Positions 34,735-44,382 of a stretch of DNA of 64,000 nucleotides are shown piece by piece (the stretch's first letter is position 1; every line of letters starts with the position of its first letter). Both the position numbers and the translations under genes were made by a program. The DNA is from Virgibacillus salexigens. GTDB lineage: Bacteria > Bacillota > Bacilli > Bacillales > Amphibacillaceae. The notes beneath the pieces were generated by a model that was not told the origin of the DNA, did no database searches, and worked only from the letters and a program-made list of their open reading frames with translations. The stretch covers positions 248,001 to 312,000 of the forward strand of contig NZ_BNEO01000002.1 in the NCBI RefSeq assembly GCF_014905415.1. Reading direction: 5' to 3'.

Positions 34735-36966
34735 ATGAGGAAAAATAAAACTACTCACTTCATGGCAGGGATTCTAATTATCTTTTTTGTTGGTATATTC
34801 TTGACGTTGACAGGGCGTTTTCTTTATATACAAGCAACCGGAGAAATTAATGATGTTTCATTGGAGGAATGGGCAGATAAAAAACGAACAGCTTCTTATA
34901 CATTACCTGCTGAACGTGGAAAAATATATGATAGTAATGGAATGACTTTGGCGTATGATCGGCCAACATATCGTTTATACGCCATTGTTGATGAAGCTTA
35001 TTCCGAAGATTTAGAGGAGCCAAAGCATGTTAAAGATCCGGAGAAAACTGCGGAAATGCTGGCTCCTCTATTAGATATGGAAGAAAGTGATATTCTTAAG
35101 CGTTTAAAGACAGGAATTGAAGAAGATAGGTTCCAAGTGGAATTCGGTACGAATGCGAGAGAACTTTCACAACAAAAGAAAGATGAAATTGCTGCCTTAG
35201 ACCTGCCAGGAATTAATTTTGAGGAAGAAGCAGTGCGATTTTATCCAAATGGGATGTTTGCTTCACAAATCATTGGTTTTGCTAGGGAACTTGAGCAAGA
35301 AAATGAGAATGGTGGCACAACACAGGAAATCAAAGGAATTGCCGGTATGGAAAACCAGATGAATGCCTTGTTAAGTGGAAAAGATGGTCGTATTTCTTAC
35401 CAACGTGACAATTATAATACAAAGCTACTTCATCCTGAAGAAGTGGTTACAGAACCAGAGGATGGAGATGATGTTTACTTAACAATTGATCAAAAAATAC
35501 AGATGTTGTTAGAGGATACCTTAACACAAGTGGATGAAGAATATAATCCAGAAAGAATTTCAGCTGTAGTTATGGACCCGAAGACTGGAGAAGTTGTAGC
35601 TATGAGTAACCGTCCTAGTTACAATCCAAATAATCCTGAGGATGTAGAAAATTGGTATAATGATGTTGTCTCTACACCGTTTGAACCAGGTTCAACCGTT
35701 AAGATGTTTACTTGGGCGGCGGCAATTGAAGAAGGTGTCTATAATGGGAATGACACGTTTAAATCCGGAAGTTATCAACCGAATGAACAAATAAAGCCAG
35801 TACATGATCATAATGGTGGTGAAGGATGGGGGACGATCACGTATGATGAAGGTTTTCAACGGTCGTCTAACGTCGCTGCTTCTAAATTAGCATGGGAAAA
35901 GATCGGTCCAGATAAGTACTTAGAATATCTAAAGGCATTTCAACTGGATCAAAAAACCGATATTGATTTACCGAATGAAACGGCTGGCGAGATATTATAT
36001 AAATGGCCTGCTGAAAAGCTGACAACCGCTTTTGGGCAAGGTACAACATTAACACCGATTCAACAAATGAAGGCAGCGACAGCTATTGCAAATGATGGTA
36101 AAATGTTACAACCCTATGTGATAGATAAAATAGTTGATTCTAACTCTGGAGAAATATTAAAAGAGAAATCACCAAATGTGGTAGGTCAACCTATTTCAAA
36201 AGATACTTCTGAACAAGTGTTAAAACTCCTAGAATCTGTAGTAAATGGTGAAAAAGGTACCGGAAAAATGTATAAACTAGATGATTATACTGTCGGAGGT
36301 AAAACAGGTACTGCGCAAATTCCAAATCCAGAGGGTGGTTATCTAACAGGCAATGAAAATCATATCTTTTCATTCCTAGGTATGGCACCAATAGATGATC
36401 CACAGTTAATGATGTATGTATCTGTGAAACAACCAAAGCTTGAGCCAAAAGAAGACGGTACGATACCAACAGGTTCCGAACCCGTATCCTTTATATTTAA
36501 AAATGTAATGGAAAATGGTTTGCATTACTTAAATATAAATCCGGATAAAGAGAAGACGGAAGGTGTGAATAGAGTTGAAATTCCTTCCCTTATTGGAAAG
36601 AATGCAAAAGATATTGAAAAAGAATTATCTGAGAAGGGATTACAAGTAACAGTAGCTGGTAAAGGGGAAATTACTGCAAGTAATGTAACGGAAGGGGATA
36701 GTGTATTACCAAATGATCATATTATTTTGGTAACAGAAAATCCAAAGATGCCTAAAATTATTGGCTGGTCATTAAGAGATGCTTTACAACTAGCTAATCT
36801 ATTGGAATTAAAAACAGAGACATTTGGTAATGGTTATGTTGTAACACAGAATATAGAATCAGGAAAAGCAGTCAAAAAAGGTGATTATTTAGGAATTGAG
36901 TTAGAGCTCCCTAATCAAGAACAACAAAGTGAGGAAGAAGCAGAAGAAGAAAATAATGAAAGTTAA
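34735..36966 (+). CDS. pbpB: Penicillin-binding protein 2B, septal transpeptidase
   Basis: Class B PBP that crosslinks septal peptidoglycan with FtsW. 743 residues: N-terminal membrane anchor (about 8-30), dimerisation/pedestal domain beginning PAERGKIYDSNG near 58, transpeptidase domain with catalytic Ser320 in GSTVKM, SSN at 377-379 and KTGTAQ from Lys523, then two C-terminal PASTA repeats (about 615-735) and an acidic tail rich in Glu. AAGGAGAAC is 5-7 nt before the ATG. It follows ftsL by 28 bp, as in B. subtilis. Confidence 0.95.
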   Translation: MRKNKTTHFMAGILIIFFVGIFLTLTGRFLYIQATGEINDVSLEEWADKKRTASYTLPAERGKIYDSNGMTLAYDRPTYRLYAIVDEAYSEDLEEPKHVKDPEKTAEMLAPLLDMEESDILKRLKTGIEEDRFQVEFGTNARELSQQKKDEIAALDLPGINFEEEAVRFYPNGMFASQIIGFARELEQENENGGTTQEIKGIAGMENQMNALLSGKDGRISYQRDNYNTKLLHPEEVVTEPEDGDDVYLTIDQKIQMLLEDTLTQVDEEYNPERISAVVMDPKTGEVVAMSNRPSYNPNNPEDVENWYNDVVSTPFEPGSTVKMFTWAAAIEEGVYNGNDTFKSGSYQPNEQIKPVHDHNGGEGWGTITYDEGFQRSSNVAASKLAWEKIGPDKYLEYLKAFQLDQKTDIDLPNETAGEILYKWPAEKLTTAFGQGTTLTPIQQMKAATAIANDGKMLQPYVIDKIVDSNSGEILKEKSPNVVGQPISKDTSEQVLKLLESVVNGEKGTGKMYKLDDYTVGGKTGTAQIPNPEGGYLTGNENHIFSFLGMAPIDDPQLMMYVSVKQPKLEPKEDGTIPTGSEPVSFIFKNVMENGLHYLNINPDKEKTEGVNRVEIPSLIGKNAKDIEKELSEKGLQVTVAGKGEITASNVTEGDSVLPNDHIILVTENPKMPKIIGWSLRDALQLANLLELKTETFGNGYVVTQNIESGKAVKKGDYLGIELELPNQEQQSEEEAEEENNES

Positions 36967-37048
36967 AACCAGTAGAGAAACAGTGTTCTAATCCAGTTTC
37001 TTTGTTCATATAGTGGATACAAGCATGTCTACGAAAAGGAGATGTACT

Positions 37049-38980
37049 ATGAAACGTGTATCCGCTGTAACGACGAAGAAAAGGATAGTCGCTGTTTTTC
37101 TTATTGGCGTATTAATTTTTACGGTTATTGATATTCGCTTGGGCTATGTCCAATTTATGATAGGTGATAAATTAATGGGACAGGCTACTGAACTATGGAC
37201 AAGAGATATCGAATTTGAGCCGGAAAGAGGAAATATCTTAGATAGGAATGGTGAAGTACTTGCAGAAAATGTTACAGCTCCTTCTGTAGTCGTCGTACCA
37301 AGACAAATTGTGAATCCAAAACAAACTGCTGAAAACTTAGCGTCTATTCTAGACATATCTTATGATAAAGCATATGCGTATGTCACTAGGGATGCTTCGA
37401 GTGTCAACATCCATCCAGAGGGACGAAAGATTAATGAAAAACAAGAAAAAGCTATACGTACACTAGATATGAGTGGTGTTTACTTAGCAAAAGATTCGAA
37501 GCGACATTATCCATACGGAGACGATCTTTCTCATGTATTGGGTTTTGCCGGGATCGACAATCAAGGATTAATGGGCCTGGAGCTATATTATGATGAAAAA
37601 TTAAGTGGAGAGAAAGGCAGCCTTTCGTTTTATTCCGATGCTAAAGGGAGAAGATTAGATCGATTAGCAGACGACTATTCCCCGCCAGAAGATGGATTAG
37701 ACTTAAAAACAACAATTAATACGAAGGTCCAAACAATTATGGAACGTGAATTAGACTTGGCTGTATCTAAGTATAATCCAGATGGCGCGTTAGCAATTGC
37801 TGTTAACCCTAAAACAGGTGGTGTATTAGGGATGACAACAAGACCCAATTTTTATCCAGAAAATTATCAAGAAGTAGATTCCGATATCTTTGATCGAAAT
37901 TTACCAATTTGGAGCACATATGAACCAGGTTCCACATTTAAAATTATTACGCTAGCGGCTGCTCTGGAAGAGGATGTAGTAGATTTAGAAAACGACCATT
38001 TTCATGATGATGGGGATATTTCTGTTGGTGGTGCCGAACTACATTGCTGGAAAAGCGGTGGGCATGGACATCAAAGCTACTTAGAAGTAGTACAAAATTC
38101 ATGTAACCCTGGCTTTGTAAGTCTAGGACAAATGTTAGGTACAGAAAAGCTATTCTCTTATATTCATAATTTTGGGTTCGGCCAAAAAACCGGAATTGAT
38201 TTGCAGGGCGAAGGTAATGGGATACTATTCAAACCAGAAAATGTGGGTCCAGTAGAATTAGCTACAACAGCATTTGGCCAAGGGGTATCTGTAACACCGA
38301 TTCAGCAAGTTATGGCTGTAGCGGCTGCTGTAAATGGAGGCTATCTATATGAGCCTTATATAGCAAAAGAATGGGTTAACTCAAAAACTAATCAAGTTAC
38401 TGAAAAAATAGAACCAACACTCAAGGAGCGTGTGATCTCAGAATCCACTTCAAAAGAAATTCGAAATGCCTTAGAGAGTGTTGTCGCAAAAGGAACAGGT
38501 CGTCCGGCTTATGTTGATGGTTACCGAGTAGGCGGAAAAACTGGAACCGCCCAGAAAGTTGGACCGGATGGAAGATACATGGAAAATAATTATATTGTAT
38601 CATTTATCGGATTCGCACCTGCAGATGACCCGGAAATTGTGGTATATGTTGCAGTAGATAATCCGAAAAATACCGTGCAATTCGGTGGTACTGTCGCAGC
38701 ACCAATTGTAGGAAACATTATTGGAGATAGTTTACCAGCTATGGGAGTTGAACCTCGAACTGGAGGGTTGGATAAAGAGTATCAATGGCCAGAACAACCT
38801 AAGGTCGAAGTACCAGATTTAATGGGGCTAGAAAAGAAAGAGTTATCCGAATACATGACGAACTTATCTATTCAAACAAGTGGTCAAGGCGATTATATTG
38901 TGGATCAAGAACCGAGTCCTGGTACAAAAGTGGAACAGGGCTCAAAAATCAGGATATATTTATCGGAAAATAATCGTTAA
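37049..38980 (+). CDS. spoVD: SpoVD: sporulation-specific penicillin-binding protein
   Basis: Class B PBP that makes spore cortex peptidoglycan together with the SEDS protein SpoVE (44.4 kb). 643 residues from ATG 37049: membrane anchor (about 14-32), pedestal domain with PERGNILDRNGEVLAEN near 60, transpeptidase motifs Ser295 in GSTFKI, SCN at 351-353 and KTGTAQ from Lys497, and a single C-terminal PASTA domain (about 580-640). AAAGGAGATG precedes the ATG; an earlier ATG at 37013 has no site. In B. subtilis the gene is sigma-E-controlled, and the 82-bp gap after pbpB could hold such a promoter, but I find no convincing match. Confidence 0.94.
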   Translation: MKRVSAVTTKKRIVAVFLIGVLIFTVIDIRLGYVQFMIGDKLMGQATELWTRDIEFEPERGNILDRNGEVLAENVTAPSVVVVPRQIVNPKQTAENLASILDISYDKAYAYVTRDASSVNIHPEGRKINEKQEKAIRTLDMSGVYLAKDSKRHYPYGDDLSHVLGFAGIDNQGLMGLELYYDEKLSGEKGSLSFYSDAKGRRLDRLADDYSPPEDGLDLKTTINTKVQTIMERELDLAVSKYNPDGALAIAVNPKTGGVLGMTTRPNFYPENYQEVDSDIFDRNLPIWSTYEPGSTFKIITLAAALEEDVVDLENDHFHDDGDISVGGAELHCWKSGGHGHQSYLEVVQNSCNPGFVSLGQMLGTEKLFSYIHNFGFGQKTGIDLQGEGNGILFKPENVGPVELATTAFGQGVSVTPIQQVMAVAAAVNGGYLYEPYIAKEWVNSKTNQVTEKIEPTLKERVISESTSKEIRNALESVVAKGTGRPAYVDGYRVGGKTGTAQKVGPDGRYMENNYIVSFIGFAPADDPEIVVYVAVDNPKNTVQFGGTVAAPIVGNIIGDSLPAMGVEPRTGGLDKEYQWPEQPKVEVPDLMGLEKKELSEYMTNLSIQTSGQGDYIVDQEPSPGTKVEQGSKIRIYLSENNR

Positions 38981-38993
38981 ACAAGTGGAAATT

Positions 38994-39058
38994 TGCTATA
39001 ATAGATAAGCAGAAATCAATAAGAGGGTGATACCACCCTCTTAAAAATTGTTATCTAT
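38994..39058 (+). promoter_or_regulatory. murE promoter (extended -10) and leader hairpin
   Basis: TGCTATAAT (38994-39002) is a perfect extended -10, giving a start near 39009. The leader then has a 9-bp perfect hairpin (AAGAGGGTG 39021-39029 with CACCCTCTT 39034-39042), flanked by CAAT/ATTG and an outer ATAGATAA/TTATCTAT pair (39001-39008 with 39051-39058). No T run follows, so it is not a terminator; the outer pair would form only in read-through RNA from spoVD. Confidence 0.5.
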
Positions 39059-39102
39059 GAGAATACATATGTGGGATATTATTTTAGAATGGGATGTTAC
39101 GA

Positions 39103-40575
39103 ATGAATTTAGCAGAATTAATAAGCGCATTACCTTTTTATGAAACGAATGCAAGACTGGATCAAATTGAAATTTCGAATATTGTCATGGATTCACGTGC
39201 TGTAAAACCAGGCAATTTATTTGTATGTATTAATGGTTATACCGTGGATGGGCATGACTTTATAGTGCAAGCAGTACAAAATGGAGCACAAGCGATTATT
39301 GCTGAAAGACCTGTAGAGGCGGAGGTACCAACCATTGTTGTACCTGATACACAACGTGCCTTATCTATGATAGCAGTGAAATTTTACCACAATCCTTCCA
39401 CGAAACTTCCATTAATTGGTATTACTGGTACGAATGGGAAAACGACAGTTACTTATATATTAGAAAAGATTTTTAATGAATTTAAAAGAAAGACAGCAGT
39501 TATTGGAACCATTCAAATGAAAATAGGTAGTGAAACATATCCGGTTACAAATACAACTCCTGATGCGTTACTACTACAGCAATCTTTTAAAAAAATGCTT
39601 GATAAAGGTGTAAACCAAGTAATGATGGAAGTGTCTTCCCATGCGTTAGTCCAAGGCCGTGTCTATGGTTGTGATTATGACATTGCAATTTTTACGAACT
39701 TATCGCAGGACCATCTAGATTTTCATAAGGATTTGGATGATTATTTACGAGCAAAGAGTCTGTTATTTGCTCAATTAGGAAATACCTATAGCGAAGAAAA
39801 TCAAAAGTATGCTGTAATTAATCAGGACGATGATGCTAGTACGCTTCTTAAAAGCAGTACTGCCCAACATGTTATCACCTATGGAGTGAAGCATGCTTCA
39901 CAAGTCATGGCAAATAATATTACCCTTGGTTCAGGTGGAACAACTTTTCAATTACAGACACCTATTGGTGAAATAATGATTCAGAGTAAATTAATTGGAA
40001 TGTTTAATGTCTATAATATGCTAGCTGCTAGTGCAGCTGCAGTTTGTTCGAATGTTCCGTTGTCCGTTATCCAAGCCGCGTTAGCGAAGATATCTGGTGT
40101 AGATGGTAGGTTTGAGCCAGTAGATGCAGGTCAATCATTTGCAGTCATCGTCGATTATGCACATACTCCAGATTCGTTGGATAATGTTCTGCAAACCGTT
40201 AAAGAATTTGCTGAGAATAATGTATTTGTGATTGTTGGTTGTGGAGGAGATCGTGATCGATCGAAGCGTCCTATCATGGCAGAAATTGCTTTGAAATATG
40301 CAGATCAAGCAATCTTTACATCCGATAATCCACGTACAGAAAATCCACAGGCAATTTTAGATGACATGACAAACGGTCTGCATCAAGATGAAAATTACCA
40401 AGTTATTGTTGATAGGAAAGAGGCGATCCATGTTGCAGTATCGCAGGCAAAAGCCGGTGATGTAATTCTTATTGCTGGTAAAGGCCATGAAACATATCAG
40501 CAAGTTGGAAATACGAAATATGATTTTGACGATCGCGAGGTCGCTAAAGAAGCGATTCAAATTAAGGAGAAATGA
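39103..40575 (+). CDS. murE: UDP-MurNAc-tripeptide synthetase MurE (meso-DAP adding)
   Basis: Adds meso-diaminopimelate to UDP-MurNAc-L-Ala-D-Glu. 490 residues with the three Mur ligase domains; the ATP loop is GTNGKTT at 109-115, the substrate-binding TTPDALLLQ stretch is near 153, and DNPR at 408-411 is the signature for meso-DAP as substrate, so the wall is of DAP type. The ATG at 39103 lies 8 nt after GGGA; ATG 39094 is an alternative. It overlaps the first possible murF start codon by 4 nt. Confidence 0.95.
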   Translation: MNLAELISALPFYETNARLDQIEISNIVMDSRAVKPGNLFVCINGYTVDGHDFIVQAVQNGAQAIIAERPVEAEVPTIVVPDTQRALSMIAVKFYHNPSTKLPLIGITGTNGKTTVTYILEKIFNEFKRKTAVIGTIQMKIGSETYPVTNTTPDALLLQQSFKKMLDKGVNQVMMEVSSHALVQGRVYGCDYDIAIFTNLSQDHLDFHKDLDDYLRAKSLLFAQLGNTYSEENQKYAVINQDDDASTLLKSSTAQHVITYGVKHASQVMANNITLGSGGTTFQLQTPIGEIMIQSKLIGMFNVYNMLAASAAAVCSNVPLSVIQAALAKISGVDGRFEPVDAGQSFAVIVDYAHTPDSLDNVLQTVKEFAENNVFVIVGCGGDRDRSKRPIMAEIALKYADQAIFTSDNPRTENPQAILDDMTNGLHQDENYQVIVDRKEAIHVAVSQAKAGDVILIAGKGHETYQQVGNTKYDFDDREVAKEAIQIKEK

Positions 40576-40577
40576 TG

Positions 40578-41939
40578 ATGTTTACGTTAGAATGGCTAGC
40601 TAGTTTTTTACAAGAATTCACTGGACAGTTAAAGAACCGATCTATCGACCATGTGTACACAGATAGCAGACTAGAGAAGCAGAATGGGTTATTTATACCA
40701 ATTATTGGAGAGAACTTTGATGGTCATGACTTTGCAGAACAAGCAATTGACAATGGAGCAACCGCCATTCTATGGGATACAACGAAGAAGCTTCCAGCGA
40801 ATATACCGAGTACCTTTCCTGTATTTAAGGTGGATAACACCATAAATGCGCTCCAACAAATTGCATTTCACTACCGACATGAGGTTAACCCAACTGTGAT
40901 TGGAATAACTGGTTCTAATGGTAAAACATCAACAAAAGATATTGTAGCTGCAGTTATGAATAGGAAATATCGTACACATTTTACAGATGGTAATCTAAAC
41001 AACCATATTGGACTGCCGTTGACTATTTTAACGATGCCTACAAATACGGAAGTGTTAGTATTAGAAATGGGAATGAATAATTTTGGAGAAATACAAACAC
41101 TTTCTGAGATAGCAAATCCGGATTATGCGGTCATTACAAATATTGGTGAATCACATATTGAGTTTCTTGGTTCTCGCGAAGGAATAGCTAAAGCAAAACT
41201 CGAGATTACCAGTGGACTTGCGGAGGAAGGTCAGCTAATTGTTGATGGTGATGAAGCATTATTACAACATGTTCATCACAAGCGGAATGTTCAAACATGT
41301 GGTTTTCATAAAAATAACCAAAAGCGAATATCGTCTGTACAATTAAAGCATCAGCAAACGATCTTTAAATTAAATGACGAACCATACACGATTCCTTTTT
41401 TAGGAGAACATCATGCCAAGAATGCTGCTTTTGCAATACTATTGGGTGAACTTCTTCATATAGAGAAAGAGGAAATACAAACTGCTTTTTCTAACATGGA
41501 AAAAACGGCTATGCGTTTTGAGTGGATTACAGGTAGAAATGAAGCTACACTAATTAATGATGCCTATAATGCATCACCCACATCAATGAAAGCAGCCATT
41601 CGAGTTGTAAAGCAGTTAGCTCACTTTCAGGAAAAGATTCTTGTACTTGGGGATGTATTAGAGTTAGGTGAACAATCTGAAAGCTATCATCGTTCCATCG
41701 CTGAGGAGATTACTAAACCAATTACGAAAGTATTCACATTTGGTAACGATGCGAAATATATTACAGAAGCACTGAAAGCAAAGCAGATGACAGATGAAAT
41801 TTTGGCAATGCATTATACTAGTCAGGATGCATTAGTGACAGATTTGAACCCATATTTAAATCAAAACACGGTAATATTATTTAAAGCTTCAAGAGGGTTA
41901 AGGTTAGAAGCAATTATCAATCAATTAATTGAATATTAG
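40578..41939 (+). CDS. murF: UDP-MurNAc-pentapeptide synthetase MurF
   Basis: Attaches D-Ala-D-Ala to the tripeptide to complete UDP-MurNAc-pentapeptide. About 453 residues, normal for MurF, with the ATP loop GSNGKTSTKD near 112-121, EMGMNNFGEI near 167-176 and NDAYNASPTSMKAAI near 329, all MurF hallmarks. Three ATG codons follow one another at 40572, 40575 and 40578; the last has the best distance (8 nt) from AAGGAG at 40564-40569. Confidence 0.94.
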   Translation: MFTLEWLASFLQEFTGQLKNRSIDHVYTDSRLEKQNGLFIPIIGENFDGHDFAEQAIDNGATAILWDTTKKLPANIPSTFPVFKVDNTINALQQIAFHYRHEVNPTVIGITGSNGKTSTKDIVAAVMNRKYRTHFTDGNLNNHIGLPLTILTMPTNTEVLVLEMGMNNFGEIQTLSEIANPDYAVITNIGESHIEFLGSREGIAKAKLEITSGLAEEGQLIVDGDEALLQHVHHKRNVQTCGFHKNNQKRISSVQLKHQQTIFKLNDEPYTIPFLGEHHAKNAAFAILLGELLHIEKEEIQTAFSNMEKTAMRFEWITGRNEATLINDAYNASPTSMKAAIRVVKQLAHFQEKILVLGDVLELGEQSESYHRSIAEEITKPITKVFTFGNDAKYITEALKAKQMTDEILAMHYTSQDALVTDLNPYLNQNTVILFKASRGLRLEAIINQLIEY

Positions 41940-41969
41940 TTGGACGGTTTTGAACAAGGAGGAGAAATA

Positions 41970-42956
41970 ATGAATATTTCCGTTTTATTAATAACTATAG
42001 CAATAGCGTTTCTAATTACCGTCCTTTTCTCTCCAATTTTTATTCCATTTTTACGACGATTAAAGTTTGGACAAAGCATTAGGGAAGAAGGACCACAATC
42101 TCATATGAAAAAGACTGGGACTCCAACGATGGGCGGCCTAATGATAGTGTTTAGTGTTATCATTACTTCAATTATAATGGCTGCTAAAACTAGTCCGGAT
42201 GGTATTGGCTATGAGCTGTGGGTATTACTTCTGGTATTAATCGGCTACGGCCTTTTAGGGTTTTTAGATGATTTTATAAAGGTTGCAATGAAGCGCAACC
42301 TTGGCCTTACTTCAAAACAAAAAATGCTGGGCCAATTAATTATTGCACTCATTGTTTATTTCATTTTAAGAGACCAGGGCTTTCCTACTTATATTTCTAT
42401 ACCTGGAACTTCTGTTCAATTAGAATTAGGCTGGGGGTATGCTTTATTAATCATTTTCATGCTTGTTGGTGCATCAAATGCTGTTAACCTAACCGATGGT
42501 TTAGATGGATTGCTCGCAGGAACTGCCGCAATTGCATTTGGAGCTTTTGGTATATTAGCATGGTACGGTTTCCCTCAAAATGAAGTTACCATTTTTTCAT
42601 TAGCTGTAGTCGGTGCATTATTAGGTTTCTTAGTCTTTAATGCACACCCTGCGAAAGTCTTCATGGGAGATACTGGTTCACTGGCACTAGGTGGGGCAAT
42701 TGCAGCCATTGCAATTTTAACCAAATTAGAGATATTATTAGTTATTATTGGCGGTGTTTTCGTCATAGAGACATTATCAGTAATTATTCAAGTAATTTCT
42801 TTTAAAACAACAGGAAAAAGGGTGTTTAAAATGAGCCCACTTCATCATCATTATGAATTATTAGGATGGTCAGAATGGCGTGTAGTTACTACTTTTTGGC
42901 TAGTTGGTCTCATTTTTGCAGCTTTAGGTATTTATATTGAGGTGGGCTTAAATTGA
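41970..42956 (+). CDS. mraY: Phospho-MurNAc-pentapeptide transferase MraY
   Basis: Transfers phospho-MurNAc-pentapeptide to undecaprenyl phosphate in the membrane, forming lipid I. 328 residues and about ten helices. Signature blocks: [14 protein letters not shown] near 47-60, the Asp pair in [11 protein letters not shown] near 94-104, [15 protein letters not shown] near 173-187, and [15 protein letters not shown] near 291. AAGGAGGAG precedes ATG 41970; an upstream TTG at 41940 has no site. The stop overlaps the murD TTG start. Confidence 0.95.
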   Translation: MNISVLLITIAIAFLITVLFSPIFIPFLRRLKFGQSIREEGPQSHMKKTGTPTMGGLMIVFSVIITSIIMAAKTSPDGIGYELWVLLLVLIGYGLLGFLDDFIKVAMKRNLGLTSKQKMLGQLIIALIVYFILRDQGFPTYISIPGTSVQLELGWGYALLIIFMLVGASNAVNLTDGLDGLLAGTAAIAFGAFGILAWYGFPQNEVTIFSLAVVGALLGFLVFNAHPAKVFMGDTGSLALGGAIAAIAILTKLEILLVIIGGVFVIETLSVIIQVISFKTTGKRVFKMSPLHHHYELLGWSEWRVVTTFWLVGLIFAALGIYIEVGLN

Positions 42957-44302
42957 GGAAACTTAAAAACTTTCCCTATCAACATGTATTAGTTTTGGGG
43001 TTAGCCAAAAGTGGTACAGCTGCTGCAGAAGCTTTATTGAAGAATGGGAAAACAGTACGAATAAATGATAAAAAGGCAACGAAAAATGATCCAGAAGTTA
43101 TTCGATTGGAAGAGATGGGCGCAGAGGTAGTTATTGGCTCCCATCCTATTGATGTGCTTGACGGCATAGACATTCTTGTCAAGAACCCAGGAATATCTTA
43201 TGAGAATATTATTGTTGATGGAGCAGTCCAACGTGGAATTCCAGTGATTACTGAAATAGAAATTGCTGCCCAATTAACGGATGCCAATATTATTGGAATC
43301 ACTGGTTCAAATGGAAAAACGACAACAACAACCTTAACAGCAGAGATGCTAACACAAAGCAAGCAGCCTGTAAAAGTTGCTGGAAACATAGGAATTGTTG
43401 CCACTGAGGTAGCTCAAACCATAAACGAAACAGATAACCTCGTGCTAGAACTATCTTCATTTCAATTAATGGGAATTCAAAACTTTAAACCAAATATTGC
43501 TGTGCTATTGAATATATTCGAAGCACATTTAGATTATCATAAGACACTTGAAAATTATAAACAAGCGAAGTTTAATATCTTTAAAAATCAAACAAGTGAT
43601 GATTACTTGGTGTACAATGCGAATGATGAAAGTATCATAGAAGCTGTAAAAGCGTCTTACGCAATAAAAATTCCATTTTCCGTTAAAGAAAAGGTAGCAG
43701 ATGGGGCATGGATGGATGAGAATTCCTTGTATTTTCAAAATGAAAAAATAATTGACCGATTGGATATCGCTTTATTAGGAGAACATAATTATGAAAATAT
43801 CCTAGCATCGATTGCTGCTGCAAAATTAAGTGGTGCAACGAATGAAGGGATACAAAATGTCTTATCTATTTTTACTGGTGTAAAGCACCGACTTCAATTT
43901 GTAGGTAAGCACAAAGAACGGATGTTTTATAATGATTCAAAAGCAACAAACATTTTAGCTACTCAGAAGGCGTTATCTGCTTTTGAAAAACCAGTTATTT
44001 TGTTAGCTGGCGGTTTAGATAGAGGCAATGAATTTTCTGAGTTATTACCATACTTAAATCGCGTGAAAGCAATGGTATTATTTGGCGAGACGGCTGAAAA
44101 AATTAAAATGTTAGGGGAAGAGGCAGGGATTTCATCCATTTGTTTAACGGATAATGTACAGACTGCTGTACAAGAAGCATATAATATATCGGAAGAAAAA
44201 GATATCATTCTTTTGTCACCAGCATGCGCTAGCTGGGATCAGTATCGAACATTCGAGGAAAGAGGAGACATGTTTATACAAGCCGTGCATACATTAGTAT
44301 AG
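42953..44302 (+). CDS. murD: UDP-MurNAc-L-alanine:D-glutamate ligase MurD
   Basis: Adds D-Glu to UDP-MurNAc-L-Ala. 449 residues with a Rossmann UDP-binding start ([19 protein letters not shown] near 11-29), the ATP loop GSNGKTTTT from residue 118, LELSSFQL near 164 and the C-terminal [18 protein letters not shown] near 421-438. The TTG start at 42953 overlaps the mraY stop and follows GAGGTGG 42939-42945. Next in the cluster should be murG in many bacilli; here spoVE follows directly. Confidence 0.94.
   Translation: MRKLKNFPYQHVLVLGLAKSGTAAAEALLKNGKTVRINDKKATKNDPEVIRLEEMGAEVVIGSHPIDVLDGIDILVKNPGISYENIIVDGAVQRGIPVITEIEIAAQLTDANIIGITGSNGKTTTTTLTAEMLTQSKQPVKVAGNIGIVATEVAQTINETDNLVLELSSFQLMGIQNFKPNIAVLLNIFEAHLDYHKTLENYKQAKFNIFKNQTSDDYLVYNANDESIIEAVKASYAIKIPFSVKEKVADGAWMDENSLYFQNEKIIDRLDIALLGEHNYENILASIAAAKLSGATNEGIQNVLSIFTGVKHRLQFVGKHKERMFYNDSKATNILATQKALSAFEKPVILLAGGLDRGNEFSELLPYLNRVKAMVLFGETAEKIKMLGEEAGISSICLTDNVQTAVQEAYNISEEKDIILLSPACASWDQYRTFEERGDMFIQAVHTLV
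44268..44295 (+). promoter_or_regulatory. Candidate sigma-E promoter for spoVE inside the end of murD
   Basis: ACATGTT (44268-44274, 5 of 7 to the sigma-E -35), 13-bp spacer, CATACATT (44288-44295, perfect sigma-E -10). The expected start, near 44302, is the first base of the leader hairpin described next. Confidence 0.45.
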
Positions 44303-44379
44303 GGGCTTGTTTAAAGACATGATAAAAATGAATAACACTTTAAACAACACCCCTAGTTTCAATTATGAAGAGGGGTGTT
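44302..44379 (+). promoter_or_regulatory. spoVE leader with two mutually exclusive hairpins
   Basis: Hairpin 1 pairs GGGG (44302-44305) and TTGTTTAAAG (44307-44316) with CTTTAAACAA (44338-44347) and CCCC (44350-44353). Hairpin 2 pairs AACACCCCT (44346-44354) with AGGGGTGTT (44371-44379). They share 44346-44353 and cannot coexist. The right arm of hairpin 2 contains the spoVE ribosome binding site AGAGGGGTG, so hairpin 2 would hide it and hairpin 1 would free it. A weak T-rich tail after hairpin 2 also allows a terminator reading. Confidence 0.5.
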
Positions 44380-44382
44380 ATT

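Noticed and set aside
36967-37048. Sigma-E promoter before spoVD
   Set aside because: GATACAAG resembles the -10, but no acceptable -35 lies 13-15 bp upstream, so I do not list it.
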